Shown here in pieces: positions 1 through 8,243 of a stretch of DNA of 26,956 nucleotides. Below the pieces are notes generated by a model that did not search any database, was not told the DNA's origin, and saw only the letters and a program-made list of their open reading frames with translations. A program made the translations under genes and the position numbers. The first letter of the stretch is position 1. Each line of letters begins with the position of its first letter. The DNA comes from a virus. The DNA lies in IMG/VR virus record IMGVR_UViG_3300027749_000429, positions 1 to 26,956 of that record; one strand, written 5' to 3'.

Positions 1-1170
1 GAAGAAAAGGAATGGAATATTAATCAAGAAAAAGCTAAACAATTGTCTGAAAAAATTGAAGATTCAACAAAAGATGTAGATAATGAAAAACTAAAAGACG
101 AAACATCAAAAGATCATATATTAAAAATAGCTGATTTATTTGGTAAAGCTTATAGACTTTATGCTACCGGTACAATCCCATCTGGAAGACCAAATGATAG
201 AATTTCAGGTAAAACATATAGAGAATATAAGTATATTGGAACAGGAACACCTAATGTTCCTACTGAAAGTGCTGGTCCTGGATATGGTCCCTGGGCTAAT
301 ATAAAAGTATATAATGAATTTACTGATAAAATTAGTGAAATAATACAAGAAAAGAAATATAGAAAAGTATTTAATGTTGGAACTTTAGCAGGACCAAATG
401 GTAAAGTACCTAACAAAGGTAATGTACTATTAGAGTTTATTAGAAATATGATAGATGAGAATACATTAAAAAGTTATGAAGCTAATAGAACAAAACTTCT
501 TAATAAATATTTTGGATTAAAACCGGATGAATCTATATCTTCACTTGATAATTCTGGTGATGATACTAGTGGTGTAGTAAAGAAAACTGCAGAAAAAGTA
601 ATGTGGCAACAAACAGGTAATTTAGATTTTGATAAAGCAAAAATTGGTGGTTTCATAGCATTAAATGTAGAATATATAGATACTGTAAGTAAATCACCAC
701 ATCATAAATGTTGGATAGGTCAAATATTGAAAAAAGATAAAGATAGAATATTGATTAAATATTTAGTTGATGATGAATTAATACCAGAAACTTATGGTAT
801 GAAAATTACTCCAGAAAATAAGTATGTAAATACTTCTAATCCGTCAAAAGAAGTTTATTATGGTTTAATTAATTTACCACTTAAAGAAGAAGGGAAATTT
901 AAAATGGCTAGATATGGAAGAAGTAAATTAGTGGATTCTTCAGCTCAAAAACCAGATATTTTAGAACCAACGCTTACTAAGAAAAAAGTGGTAGGAAAAA
1001 CTTTTAGAAATTCAGCAACAAGAGCTAAAATAGCAAGATTATCATATCAAGATAAAGATGGCAATGATAAATTGGTTGAAGGAACAATAGCTAATGATCG
1101 TAACAAAATATACAATGATAAACCTATTGGATTGGATAATCTATTTACAAACATGTCAAAAGAATTATAA
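1..1170 (+). CDS. Unrecognised phage protein, 5'-truncated by the window edge
   Basis: The reading frame is open from base 1, so the gene begins upstream. The TTG at 43 has no special context and I do not take it as the start. About 389 residues are visible. The N-terminal 45 residues are Lys/Glu/Asp-rich and probably helical. A soluble globular region follows, with GTGTPNVPTESAGPGYGPW near residues 82-100 (counting from base 1) and a mixed alpha/beta second half. No signal peptide, membrane segment or catalytic motif was recognised. The TAA stop overlaps the ATG of the next gene by one base (TAATG), which implies translational coupling to the coiled-coil protein at 1170. No function can be assigned. 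A virion-associated role is suggested only by the neighbours: the next gene has a capsid-targeting-like N-terminus and the sheath gene follows. Confidence 0.8.
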   Translation, partial: EEKEWNINQEKAKQLSEKIEDSTKDVDNEKLKDETSKDHILKIADLFGKAYRLYATGTIPSGRPNDRISGKTYREYKYIGTGTPNVPTESAGPGYGPWANIKVYNEFTDKISEIIQEKKYRKVFNVGTLAGPNGKVPNKGNVLLEFIRNMIDENTLKSYEANRTKLLNKYFGLKPDESISSLDNSGDDTSGVVKKTAEKVMWQQTGNLDFDKAKIGGFIALNVEYIDTVSKSPHHKCWIGQILKKDKDRILIKYLVDDELIPETYGMKITPENKYVNTSNPSKEVYYGLINLPLKEEGKFKMARYGRSKLVDSSAQKPDILEPTLTKKKVVGKTFRNSATRAKIARLSYQDKDGNDKLVEGTIANDRNKIYNDKPIGLDNLFTNMSKEL

Positions 1171-1802
1171 TGAAATACATAAAAACATACGAAAAATTTG
1201 ATTTAGTTAAACCAGACCAGCCCTTAAGTGTAGATTTAAGGGCTGATATGACTAATTTTAATCAATCCGAATTAAATAAAAAACAATTTGATAAATATAA
1301 AGCTAAATTACAATCAATATACCAAAATTATATTGACGATCAAACACCTAATGAAAATGGTATAGCACAAGATTTATATAACAAATTACTCTCGGCTAAA
1401 TTTATTAAAAAAGGAAATCCTAAATTAAAAGGACAAATAATTTGGAAAAATCCAGATGAAACTGATGAAACTATAGCAAAAGAAAATCCTATGTTTAAAA
1501 TATATGCCGAAGAACTTTCGCAAGAAAGAAAAACAAAAAAAGCGGAAGAAACTTTACAACAAAAACAAAAAGATATGGCTGAAAAAGAACAAGCTATAAA
1601 AAATAATCAAGGAGATGCTTCTGTGGCTAGTAAAGATATAGATAATATAAAAACTGATATATCCACAGAAACAGATAATTTAAGTAAAACTGCCACAGAA
1701 GTTCAAACCTTAAAAAAGGCAGCTAAGAAAGAACTTGATGATAAAAAGAAAGAGTTAGATTTAGGTAAAAGAAGGATTGAAAAACTAAAAGGTTCCAAAT
1801 AA
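1170..1802 (+). CDS. Coiled-coil protein with capsid-targeting-like N-terminus
   Basis: This 210-residue protein begins MKYIKTYEKFDLV, a short basic/aromatic N-terminus that recurs in six other otherwise unrelated small genes of the window (see findings). The N-terminal half is soluble and mixed. Residues about 115-210 are an almost uninterrupted Lys/Glu/Gln-rich heptad-type region, which predicts a long coiled coil. There is no membrane segment or enzyme motif. Its ATG overlaps the TAA of the preceding gene by one base, so the two are translated as a unit. No ribosome binding site is visible. By analogy with T4 internal proteins it could be packaged in the prohead, but that is inference; it could equally be a scaffold-like or chaperone-like protein. 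Confidence 0.8.
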   Translation: MKYIKTYEKFDLVKPDQPLSVDLRADMTNFNQSELNKKQFDKYKAKLQSIYQNYIDDQTPNENGIAQDLYNKLLSAKFIKKGNPKLKGQIIWKNPDETDETIAKENPMFKIYAEELSQERKTKKAEETLQQKQKDMAEKEQAIKNNQGDASVASKDIDNIKTDISTETDNLSKTATEVQTLKKAAKKELDDKKKELDLGKRRIEKLKGSK

Positions 1803-1843
1803 ATCGTGTATTTGAAAACTACTAAAAGTTGGTTTTAAATTAT

Positions 1844-1852
1844 AATATATAA
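1844..1852 (+). promoter_or_regulatory. AATATATAA box upstream of tail sheath gene
   Basis: The 9-mer AATATATAA lies 26 nt before the sheath ATG. The same 9-mer precedes at least six other genes. It resembles the T4 late promoter element TATAAATA in composition, so it may be a late-promoter -10-type element. The role is inferred. Confidence 0.35.
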
Positions 1853-1878
1853 AATAAATATAAAAATAATACAGACAT

Positions 1879-2193
1879 ATGCCATCAGTAATAATCAGTA
1901 ATTATAAAAGACCAGGTATCTTTATAAATGAATATGATAATAGTGTAATAGCGAGTCAAACTTCGCAAGGTATTACAAATCTAGTCATAGGCGTTTCTAA
2001 GACAGGTCCTATAAATACTCCGGTGCTTATACAAACTACACAGGATTTACAAAACATCTTCGGTGGTATTGATAGAACATTAGAAAGAAAAGGTTCTTAT
2101 TTCCAGAGAACAATTGCACAAATGCTTCTATCATCTCCAGTATATGCTATAAACTTATTGGAAACTGATCCAACTTTAGATCAACTTGAATAA
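1879..2193 (+). CDS. Tail sheath protein, N-terminal part (ends at in-frame TAA)
   Basis: These 104 residues are the N-terminal end of a contractile tail sheath protein. They carry the family signature KRPGIFINEYDNS (residues 9-21) and a following strand-rich block ending in an AQMLLSSPVYAINLL segment, typical of the sheath N-terminal domain that contacts tube and neighbouring subunits. The frame stops at TAA 2191-2193, but exactly the same frame stays open from 2194 to the stop at 5838. This is therefore not a complete protein but the first 8% of a 1319-codon gene. The start ATG follows an AATATATAA box and an A-rich leader without Shine-Dalgarno. The stop may be a nonsense mutation, a sequence error or a site of programmed readthrough. 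I cannot tell which from the sequence. Confidence 0.85.
   Translation: MPSVIISNYKRPGIFINEYDNSVIASQTSQGITNLVIGVSKTGPINTPVLIQTTQDLQNIFGGIDRTLERKGSYFQRTIAQMLLSSPVYAINLLETDPTLDQLE
2191..2193 (+). other. In-frame TAA inside the tail sheath gene
   Basis: A single TAA splits an otherwise continuous frame 1 reading frame running from 1879 to 5838. The 76 codons after it (2194-2421, before the next ATG) are open and encode plausible protein (APLSTATNKT...), and the ATG at 2422 has no initiation signal. TAA is the ordinary stop of nearly all other genes here, so code reassignment does not explain it. A single base change from CAA, GAA, AAA, TTA, TCA or TAT/TAC would produce it. Confidence 0.85.
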
Positions 2194-2421
2194 GCTCCTT
2201 TATCAACAGCTACTAATAAAACTAATGATATAGTAAGAACAGGTGCTTATAGTGGCTTCTTCAATACAACTGGTTTCTGGAAATTAGACACAGATTCTTT
2301 CTTAAATTTAGCTTCTGGAAATGTAAATTATCAAAACAGATTATTAAACTTTACTAATACATCGGCTTCTTACATCACAGTATTTGTTTTCAAAACAACT
2401 GCTACTGGATTTGACGTAACT

Positions 2422-5400
2422 ATGACAGCTTGGTATGGTTCAATAACTAATATACCACCTTATGTTTATCCAACAGATTATGTATCCGATTACATGGTAG
2501 ATGTTGTGGTTGTAGCGGGTGATTGGTCAAATTATCAAGCATTATCAGTAGATAAAACTTGGTCAAAATACTTTGACGCAACTGGTTTATTAAAAAATCA
2601 AGTTCAAAATTTCATTAATGATAGAAATGTTACATTATTAAAATACTATCAAGGTTTAAGTTTTATTCCTTATTTCAGAGATTCTAATAATCAAAACATA
2701 TTTATTGAAACAGTAATTAACCAAGATACTCAAATAACTGGCTTATTCTGTGCATTTAACGCTGATTTATTAGATACTGATTTCCCAACTGGTGCTATTG
2801 ACTTAATAGGTAATAACCTTATTAATACAGATAGTTTAGTTGATTCTAACTCTACTAGTATTGATTTCTTATCTTATAATGAAAGTTTAATTTCAACATT
2901 AGAATTTAAAAATACAATTTTAGATGCACCGGGTAATGTAATAGCATTGGATTCTACATTATTATTTAATACAGATATAGTAGATTTTTCGCAAAGATCT
3001 GATAATTATGCAGAAGATACCGTAAGTGGTGTTCTAAGAGCTACTTCGGCTACACACTCTTCAACAGCGGCTAGTGTTGCTTATAATGTTTCTACAACAG
3101 CAAATACTCATAATAGCGAAATGCCATATGCTATAATAGGTGGTAACATAGTTTATGTAACTAGTGGACCAACTGTTTCTATATCTGTTAGCAATACTAA
3201 CTTTGCTTCTAAATCCGCAACAGCAAGTTATTATACAGCAATTAAATTAGATACAAATGGTTCTATAACTAATGTTACTTCAACTGTGGCTTCAGCAAAA
3301 CCTACAGTTGCAGCATCTGATATTATTCTTGGTTATATGTATACAACAGTACAAGGTGGTAACATAGTTGCAAATACTGTTACAGACGTAACAGTTGCTA
3401 CTGCAAGTTATTTAGACTTAGAGGCGAATACAGATTACACGATTACATCTGGTGGAAGTAATAATACATTTACTATTACATTTACTGATACAGCAGTTAA
3501 TCCAGCTACTTCTAACTATGAACAATATAGAAGAATCAAAAGATTTAATTCTTTAAGAACATTATTACAATCAGTTCAAATACAAAAATCAGTAATATTA
3601 CTAGATTTAGATGGATTAGGCGACTACAAAAAGATAAGTATGGCTAACATGGGTATTAGTGTAGTAACTTCTACTTCACAAGATAAATCCATAACAATAC
3701 AAACTAATCTTGGGTTAAGCGAAGCTACATTTGCAGCAAATGTTATAAATGGTTTAGAAACTGCTTTAGTAATATATGCTAACGATAATGAGTTAATCTT
3801 ATCCGATAATAAAATGGTTACAACAACTTCGCCAGCAACATCTAATTTAATTGGCGCAAGTGCGGTTGGTGTTGTGGGACAGTTCTCTACTTTATATCAA
3901 GATTTTTATAATGGTGTTATAAATAGTGGCGACTACTTCTATGCCAATGTTTTACAATATGACGCAGGTCTTGTTTATACAACATATACTGCTTCAAGCG
4001 TAAGCTTTGTACATACAACTAGCGGAACATATTCTGGATTAAACTTTGTAGTAATTGTTACTGACAAAAGCTACTTACCGTTTGATGACGGTTCTGGTGG
4101 AAATAAATTTGGCAACACATTTAATAGTATAGTAGTACCTGATTCAATGCTAAATATGGGTAAATTAACTATAGCATCAGATCCATTTGGACAACACTCA
4201 ATAGGTTATAACTATGCATCAGCATTAGGTTATACACAATCTTATACATATGCTTATTTAGTGGGTGATTCATTAAATACTGAAACAATTTACAATGTAA
4301 CAAGAATTTGGGATGCCGATACTAAGTATTACTTAGCAATGGATATTGATTCTAATAATAACTTAACAGTTAATATAACTGGTGATGATTTATATACTTA
4401 TCAAGGAAATTTAACACAATTAGCTGATTGCTTTAGCGTAAATACTTCTTTCTATGTTAATTCATTCGAATCAGATTATCAAGAAACTGTTGAAATAGTT
4501 GTTCCAACTGGATATACACAAGTACCTAATCAAATTTTAGTAAATGCTGCTAGATATTCAAATATAATAGTTGGTGATTTCTTATTACAAGATAATACTA
4601 CTGCAGAGTTAGAAGTTGGACAACAAGCTAAAAACTTAACAAGAATTCTTTCTAAGAGAGTTTATAGCGGAGATAGTACATTAGCTTTAATAACTTGTGA
4701 TGCGGCAATATACAAATTCCCATTCGGTAATCAAGCATCTACAACTTATCAAACAATGAGATATTCTTCATTAGATAATTATGTATCTACTTATAAGGCT
4801 ATTCCATTAAAAGGATTTAGAATACGTCAAGCGTCTTTACCAGATGGTACTGAAGCAAAACAAAATGAAATACTTAATTTAGTTGCTAAAGGAACTCCTT
4901 TATATAATGCAATTATAAATAAAGATGCATTAGACTTTAGATATTTAATTGATTCTTTCGGACTTGGTTTAACAGAGTTTTCAAAACAACAATTATCTGA
5001 TATTTGTGGTGGTAGATTAAATTGTCTTGGTTTCATAAATATGCCTTCTATGAAGTCATTTAGACAATCAAGTTCACCTAAGTTTACAGATGCAAATGGT
5101 GTATTACAAACTTCTTATATCGCACAAGGTGGTGACTTAGAAAGTAATCCAGCATTCTTATATAGCATGGCAGAAGGAGCGGGTACTACTTGCGTAGGTT
5201 ACTTTGCACCATATCTTACAGTTAATGATAATGGAGCACCACTAAGCGTTCCACCAGCAATGTTTGCTGCATCAACTTATATGAGAAAGTTCAATACTAA
5301 TGTAACTTCAATAGTTCCTTGGACAATTGCAGCTGGTACAACAAATGGTTTAATAACTGGTATAGCTGGTGTTGAAATGGACTTCAATCCAACAGACGTT

Positions 5401-5838
5401 GAAAACTTAAATCAGGCTCAATTTAATCCAATTATTCTTAAGAAGAATAGAGGATGGGTAATTGATACTGAAAATACAGCATTAACTCTTTATAAATCAG
5501 CATTATCTTACTTACACGTTAGAGAGGTATTGATTGAATTAGAAAACGCTTTAAATGATATGTTATTACAATTCCAATGGAAGTTTAATACACAAGATAC
5601 AAGAGCGGAAATTAAGTTAAGAGCAGATGTTATTTGTGCTGGATTTGTTAACAGAAATGGTTTATATAACTACTTTAACAAGTGTGATTCAGAAAATAAC
5701 ACAAATACATTAATAGATAATCAAATAGGCGTATTAGATACATATATCGAACCAATTAAAGGATTAGCTGTTATAGTAAATAACATTACAGTTCTTAAAA
5801 CTGGTGCTATTGCAAGTGGTGGTTTCCAATCTCTATAA
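2422..5838 (+). CDS. Tail sheath protein, main part (continuous frame from 2194)
   Basis: This is the body of the contractile tail sheath protein; coding really continues from 2194. With the N-terminal 104 residues the gene would encode 1319 residues, about twice T4 gp18 (659). The last ~270 residues are the classic conserved sheath C-terminus: GWVIDTENTALTLYKSALSY, then helix REVLIELENALNDMLLQFQW and a terminal strand ending ASGGFQSL, which builds the inner ring contacting the tube. The extra length lies in central Thr/Ser/Ala-rich beta domains (roughly residues 330-900 of the full protein), probably exposed decorations. Codon use favours TTC, AAC and TAC more than neighbouring genes, as expected for an abundant protein. 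A strong terminator follows immediately. The ATG at 2422 is internal and has no leader of its own, so independent initiation there is unlikely. Confidence 0.9.
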   Translation: MTAWYGSITNIPPYVYPTDYVSDYMVDVVVVAGDWSNYQALSVDKTWSKYFDATGLLKNQVQNFINDRNVTLLKYYQGLSFIPYFRDSNNQNIFIETVINQDTQITGLFCAFNADLLDTDFPTGAIDLIGNNLINTDSLVDSNSTSIDFLSYNESLISTLEFKNTILDAPGNVIALDSTLLFNTDIVDFSQRSDNYAEDTVSGVLRATSATHSSTAASVAYNVSTTANTHNSEMPYAIIGGNIVYVTSGPTVSISVSNTNFASKSATASYYTAIKLDTNGSITNVTSTVASAKPTVAASDIILGYMYTTVQGGNIVANTVTDVTVATASYLDLEANTDYTITSGGSNNTFTITFTDTAVNPATSNYEQYRRIKRFNSLRTLLQSVQIQKSVILLDLDGLGDYKKISMANMGISVVTSTSQDKSITIQTNLGLSEATFAANVINGLETALVIYANDNELILSDNKMVTTTSPATSNLIGASAVGVVGQFSTLYQDFYNGVINSGDYFYANVLQYDAGLVYTTYTASSVSFVHTTSGTYSGLNFVVIVTDKSYLPFDDGSGGNKFGNTFNSIVVPDSMLNMGKLTIASDPFGQHSIGYNYASALGYTQSYTYAYLVGDSLNTETIYNVTRIWDADTKYYLAMDIDSNNNLTVNITGDDLYTYQGNLTQLADCFSVNTSFYVNSFESDYQETVEIVVPTGYTQVPNQILVNAARYSNIIVGDFLLQDNTTAELEVGQQAKNLTRILSKRVYSGDSTLALITCDAAIYKFPFGNQASTTYQTMRYSSLDNYVSTYKAIPLKGFRIRQASLPDGTEAKQNEILNLVAKGTPLYNAIINKDALDFRYLIDSFGLGLTEFSKQQLSDICGGRLNCLGFINMPSMKSFRQSSSPKFTDANGVLQTSYIAQGGDLESNPAFLYSMAEGAGTTCVGYFAPYLTVNDNGAPLSVPPAMFAASTYMRKFNTNVTSIVPWTIAAGTTNGLITGIAGVEMDFNPTDVENLNQAQFNPIILKKNRGWVIDTENTALTLYKSALSYLHVREVLIELENALNDMLLQFQWKFNTQDTRAEIKLRADVICAGFVNRNGLYNYFNKCDSENNTNTLIDNQIGVLDTYIEPIKGLAVIVNNITVLKTGAIASGGFQSL

Positions 5839-5852
5839 TAGATTATCAAAAT

Positions 5853-5883
5853 AAAAAATGCTCCCAAATTGGGAGCATTTTTT
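5853..5883 (+). terminator. Rho-independent terminator after tail sheath
   Basis: A perfect 13-bp stem (5853-5865 with 5871-5883) contains ATGCTCCC/GGGAGCAT flanked by A6 and T6, with a 5-nt loop AAATT. It lies 14 nt after the sheath stop and insulates it from the adhesin operon. The A/T tracts make it usable in both directions. Confidence 0.92.
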
Positions 5884-5903
5884 ATTTTGAATACTCATAT
5901 ATT

Positions 5904-5912
5904 AATATATAA
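5904..5912 (+). promoter_or_regulatory. AATATATAA box, 4 nt before the lectin-fibre start
   Basis: The 9-mer AATATATAA is followed by TAAT and the ATG at 5917. It sits just after the terminator, where a promoter for the next operon is expected. The same 4-nt spacing is seen at 8231 and 11545. Confidence 0.4.
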
Positions 5913-5916
5913 TAAT

Positions 5917-7371
5917 ATGAGTAAATTATTAAGCAATACAACTATAAATGGCATAAATTCTTTTAGAAGTTTTGGTCCAGCGACAGCGAGTATTTCTGCT
6001 TTAACTTTTAGCACAAATAGAAATAAAGCGGTAACATTATCAGTCACTAATCCAGTAATACTAAGAGAAGTATCTATATATACACAAATTGGAGATTATA
6101 ATCATATTGATTTAAACAATAGGTTTCAAATAATTATTGCTACTAGTTCATTAGCATATGGCTCATATGTAGGTTGGCAGTCTTCTTGGAATGCAACTGC
6201 TTCAGCTAATTATTATATATCCTCTAATTATACATTTAGTAATTTATTAAGCTCCACACCAATTATACAAAAAATACCATTAGATATTTTATTAAGTCCT
6301 GGTGCTTATGATTTCTATTTAGACGAAACATATAATCTATATTATGGTATGGATAATTTAGGCTATATTTTAACAACAACAACAAGTAATTACCCATATA
6401 TTGACCCAAGTGGTAGTATAAGAGTAATTGGGACATCATCTACTATGAATCAAAGAGGATTGACTAATAGCGTAGGTAATATCTTTTTTAACTGGGTTGT
6501 ATCTGATGTTGAAGATGTGATAATAGAAAATGGTTCTTTAGGCTTATATAATACTACAAATAGTTTAAAATCTTCATTTTCATTTTTATCAGGTAATAAT
6601 GAGCTAGTATCTATAAAAAATAAACCGTTTTCATATACAGCATCATTTGTTATATCAAATGTCACATCAAGCAATTTATTAAAAATAGGTGAAGTTACAA
6701 ATATAAACTCATATTATAAATTAAATACAGGTAAAGTATTAATGGCAAACTCAAGCAATACTGGAATATGGACAACATATAGTAATGCAAACGCTATATC
6801 ACAATCTTTTAATTTTTGGAATACGGGTAATAGCATTTGTGCAACTGCTTCCGAAGGACAAATAATGTCGATACAAGCTCCAGATGGTTGGGTATTTGTA
6901 AAAGTTGATTTTGCATCATACGGACTTCCAAATGGAACTTGCTCTAGTTTTGCGATTTCCACCAGTTACCACGCAACCTCAAGTGTGGATAAAGTTTCTA
7001 GTTTAATTTTAGGTAAAAATTATGCAACAATATCAGCTACAAATGATGTATTTGGTGATCCGGCTTACTCATATCATAAAAGACTTTATGTTAGAGCACT
7101 TTTTTCTTCGGATTTCAATTATGTAACTATTTCAAACGTTTATCCAAGTGCACCTACTTATAGTTATTTAGCAAATTTAAATACATCTTTTAGTAATAAC
7201 TATACTTATCAAATTATAGATAATTCATCTTATAGTCCCGTATCAGCATCAATTTCATTTTATGACGGAAATACAAATTCTGTAACAAGTAATTATTATG
7301 CTGTAATAAGTGGAACTAGTTCTGGTGGACCAAATGTAGCTTATCCAGGATGGAAAATAATAATAATTTAA
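5917..7371 (+). CDS. Tail fibre/adhesin with SUEL-type (galactose/rhamnose-binding) lectin domain
   Basis: This 484-residue Ser/Thr/Asn/Tyr-rich beta protein probably belongs to a tail fibre or baseplate adhesin. I start it at ATG 5917 (MSKLLSNTTINGINSF); an upstream in-frame TTG at 5869 lies inside the terminator and is rejected. Residues ~304-398 resemble the SUEL/rhamnose-binding lectin domain: strand EGQIMSIQAPDG, then FASYGLPNGTC (family YGR), SYHATSSVDKVSS (family CHA-SS), ISATNDVFGDPA (family VFGDPC) and KRLYVRALF (family KYL-V-Y-C). The cysteines that form disulphides in animal lectins are mostly replaced. The rest has no recognised fold. The next gene starts 3 nt after the stop, so it heads a three-gene adhesin operon. 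A saccharide-binding, host-recognition role is inferred from this domain and context. Confidence 0.75.
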   Translation: MSKLLSNTTINGINSFRSFGPATASISALTFSTNRNKAVTLSVTNPVILREVSIYTQIGDYNHIDLNNRFQIIIATSSLAYGSYVGWQSSWNATASANYYISSNYTFSNLLSSTPIIQKIPLDILLSPGAYDFYLDETYNLYYGMDNLGYILTTTTSNYPYIDPSGSIRVIGTSSTMNQRGLTNSVGNIFFNWVVSDVEDVIIENGSLGLYNTTNSLKSSFSFLSGNNELVSIKNKPFSYTASFVISNVTSSNLLKIGEVTNINSYYKLNTGKVLMANSSNTGIWTTYSNANAISQSFNFWNTGNSICATASEGQIMSIQAPDGWVFVKVDFASYGLPNGTCSSFAISTSYHATSSVDKVSSLILGKNYATISATNDVFGDPAYSYHKRLYVRALFSSDFNYVTISNVYPSAPTYSYLANLNTSFSNNYTYQIIDNSSYSPVSASISFYDGNTNSVTSNYYAVISGTSSGGPNVAYPGWKIIII

Positions 7372-7374
7372 CAT

Positions 7375-8229
7375 ATGAAGATACTTAATAGTTTAACAAT
7401 TACAGCAGACGATAGAGGATCATCAAATAATCCACTTGGTAGTAGCAATTTCAATAACCTATCTACAAGTTTATTAAATGATTTTATCATTAGTGGTGAT
7501 ACATTTCAAAGTTATATTGATTCTAATATATTAAATGATATTTGGTATAATGGTGAAGCTTTACCATTTGTTGTATTACCAACAGCTCAAAATAGTGCTG
7601 GTTTATATATTACAAATAGTTATGTGACTATAAACACATCAAATATAACCAGTACCATATTCTCATATTCAGGACTTACAAGTGGTAATCTAATACTAAA
7701 TACTTCCGGTAATCTATCAATAGATTCAAAAAAAGGATTTACTGATTTTATCTTAAATGACAACTCTTCAAATATAGGTAGTTTATTATCTATAAATAGT
7801 GGAAATACTTATTGGGCTAAACCTGGCTTTACACAAACATCATACTATGATTTATATCAAGATATAGGTGGATTTCCAAATCTAAGGTCATTTTCAGCCA
7901 CATTTAGTTTCAGTGGTGCAACAGCAATAGGTGGATTGCGTTACGCTATTCCATGGGGAATGTCATATACCTCTTCTGTTGTATCCGGCATAACATCTTC
8001 GGCTGCAAGTGGATACTATAATATAGATGTATATCATAATTTAGGAAATACATATTCTATTGTTAATTTCTTTGCTTATACTTCATCACAATGGCAAATG
8101 TTATATCCAACTATTGGTTTATCTGGTGTAACTGGAACATTTTCATATTATTCATATGGAAATAACATTAGAATATCACTAACTGGTAGTTTACCAACTA
8201 CACCTATACAAGTAAATATTATAGGATAA
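7375..8229 (+). CDS. Small beta-rich virion/tail fibre protein
   Basis: The protein has 284 residues, starting 3 nt after the lectin-fibre stop with no leader of its own, so it is co-transcribed and probably coupled. The composition is Ser/Thr/Asn/Gly/Tyr-rich with alternating strands, as in fibre and baseplate appendage proteins. The block GNTYWAKPGFTQTSYYDLY followed by FSATFSFSG (about residues 142-182) resembles GSFFWMEPGYSKTWNAY followed by FSASFAT in the next gene, so the two proteins share a module, perhaps a common attachment or trimerisation element. The C-terminus ends in a beta strand (PTTPIQVNIIG). No signal peptide, transmembrane helix or enzyme motif was found. The exact function is not recognised. 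Confidence 0.7.
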   Translation: MKILNSLTITADDRGSSNNPLGSSNFNNLSTSLLNDFIISGDTFQSYIDSNILNDIWYNGEALPFVVLPTAQNSAGLYITNSYVTINTSNITSTIFSYSGLTSGNLILNTSGNLSIDSKKGFTDFILNDNSSNIGSLLSINSGNTYWAKPGFTQTSYYDLYQDIGGFPNLRSFSATFSFSGATAIGGLRYAIPWGMSYTSSVVSGITSSAASGYYNIDVYHNLGNTYSIVNFFAYTSSQWQMLYPTIGLSGVTGTFSYYSYGNNIRISLTGSLPTTPIQVNIIG

Positions 8230-8230
8230 A

Positions 8231-8239
8231 AATATATAA
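8231..8239 (+). promoter_or_regulatory. AATATATAA box, 4 nt before the NHL-propeller gene
   Basis: The 9-mer AATATATAA lies between the stop at 8229 and the ATG at 8244 with a 4-nt spacer. It may be a late promoter element giving an additional near-leaderless transcript, or a translation-initiation element. Confidence 0.35.
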
Positions 8240-8243
8240 ACAA

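Noticed and set aside
2191-2193. Genetic code change (TAA as sense) to explain the sheath stop
   Set aside because: TAA is the stop codon of nearly every other gene here, so it is not generally reassigned.
5869-5916. Longer start (TTG 5869) for the lectin-fibre gene
   Set aside because: It begins inside the loop of the terminator and encodes a non-conserved leader. The ATG at 5917 follows an AATATATAA box.
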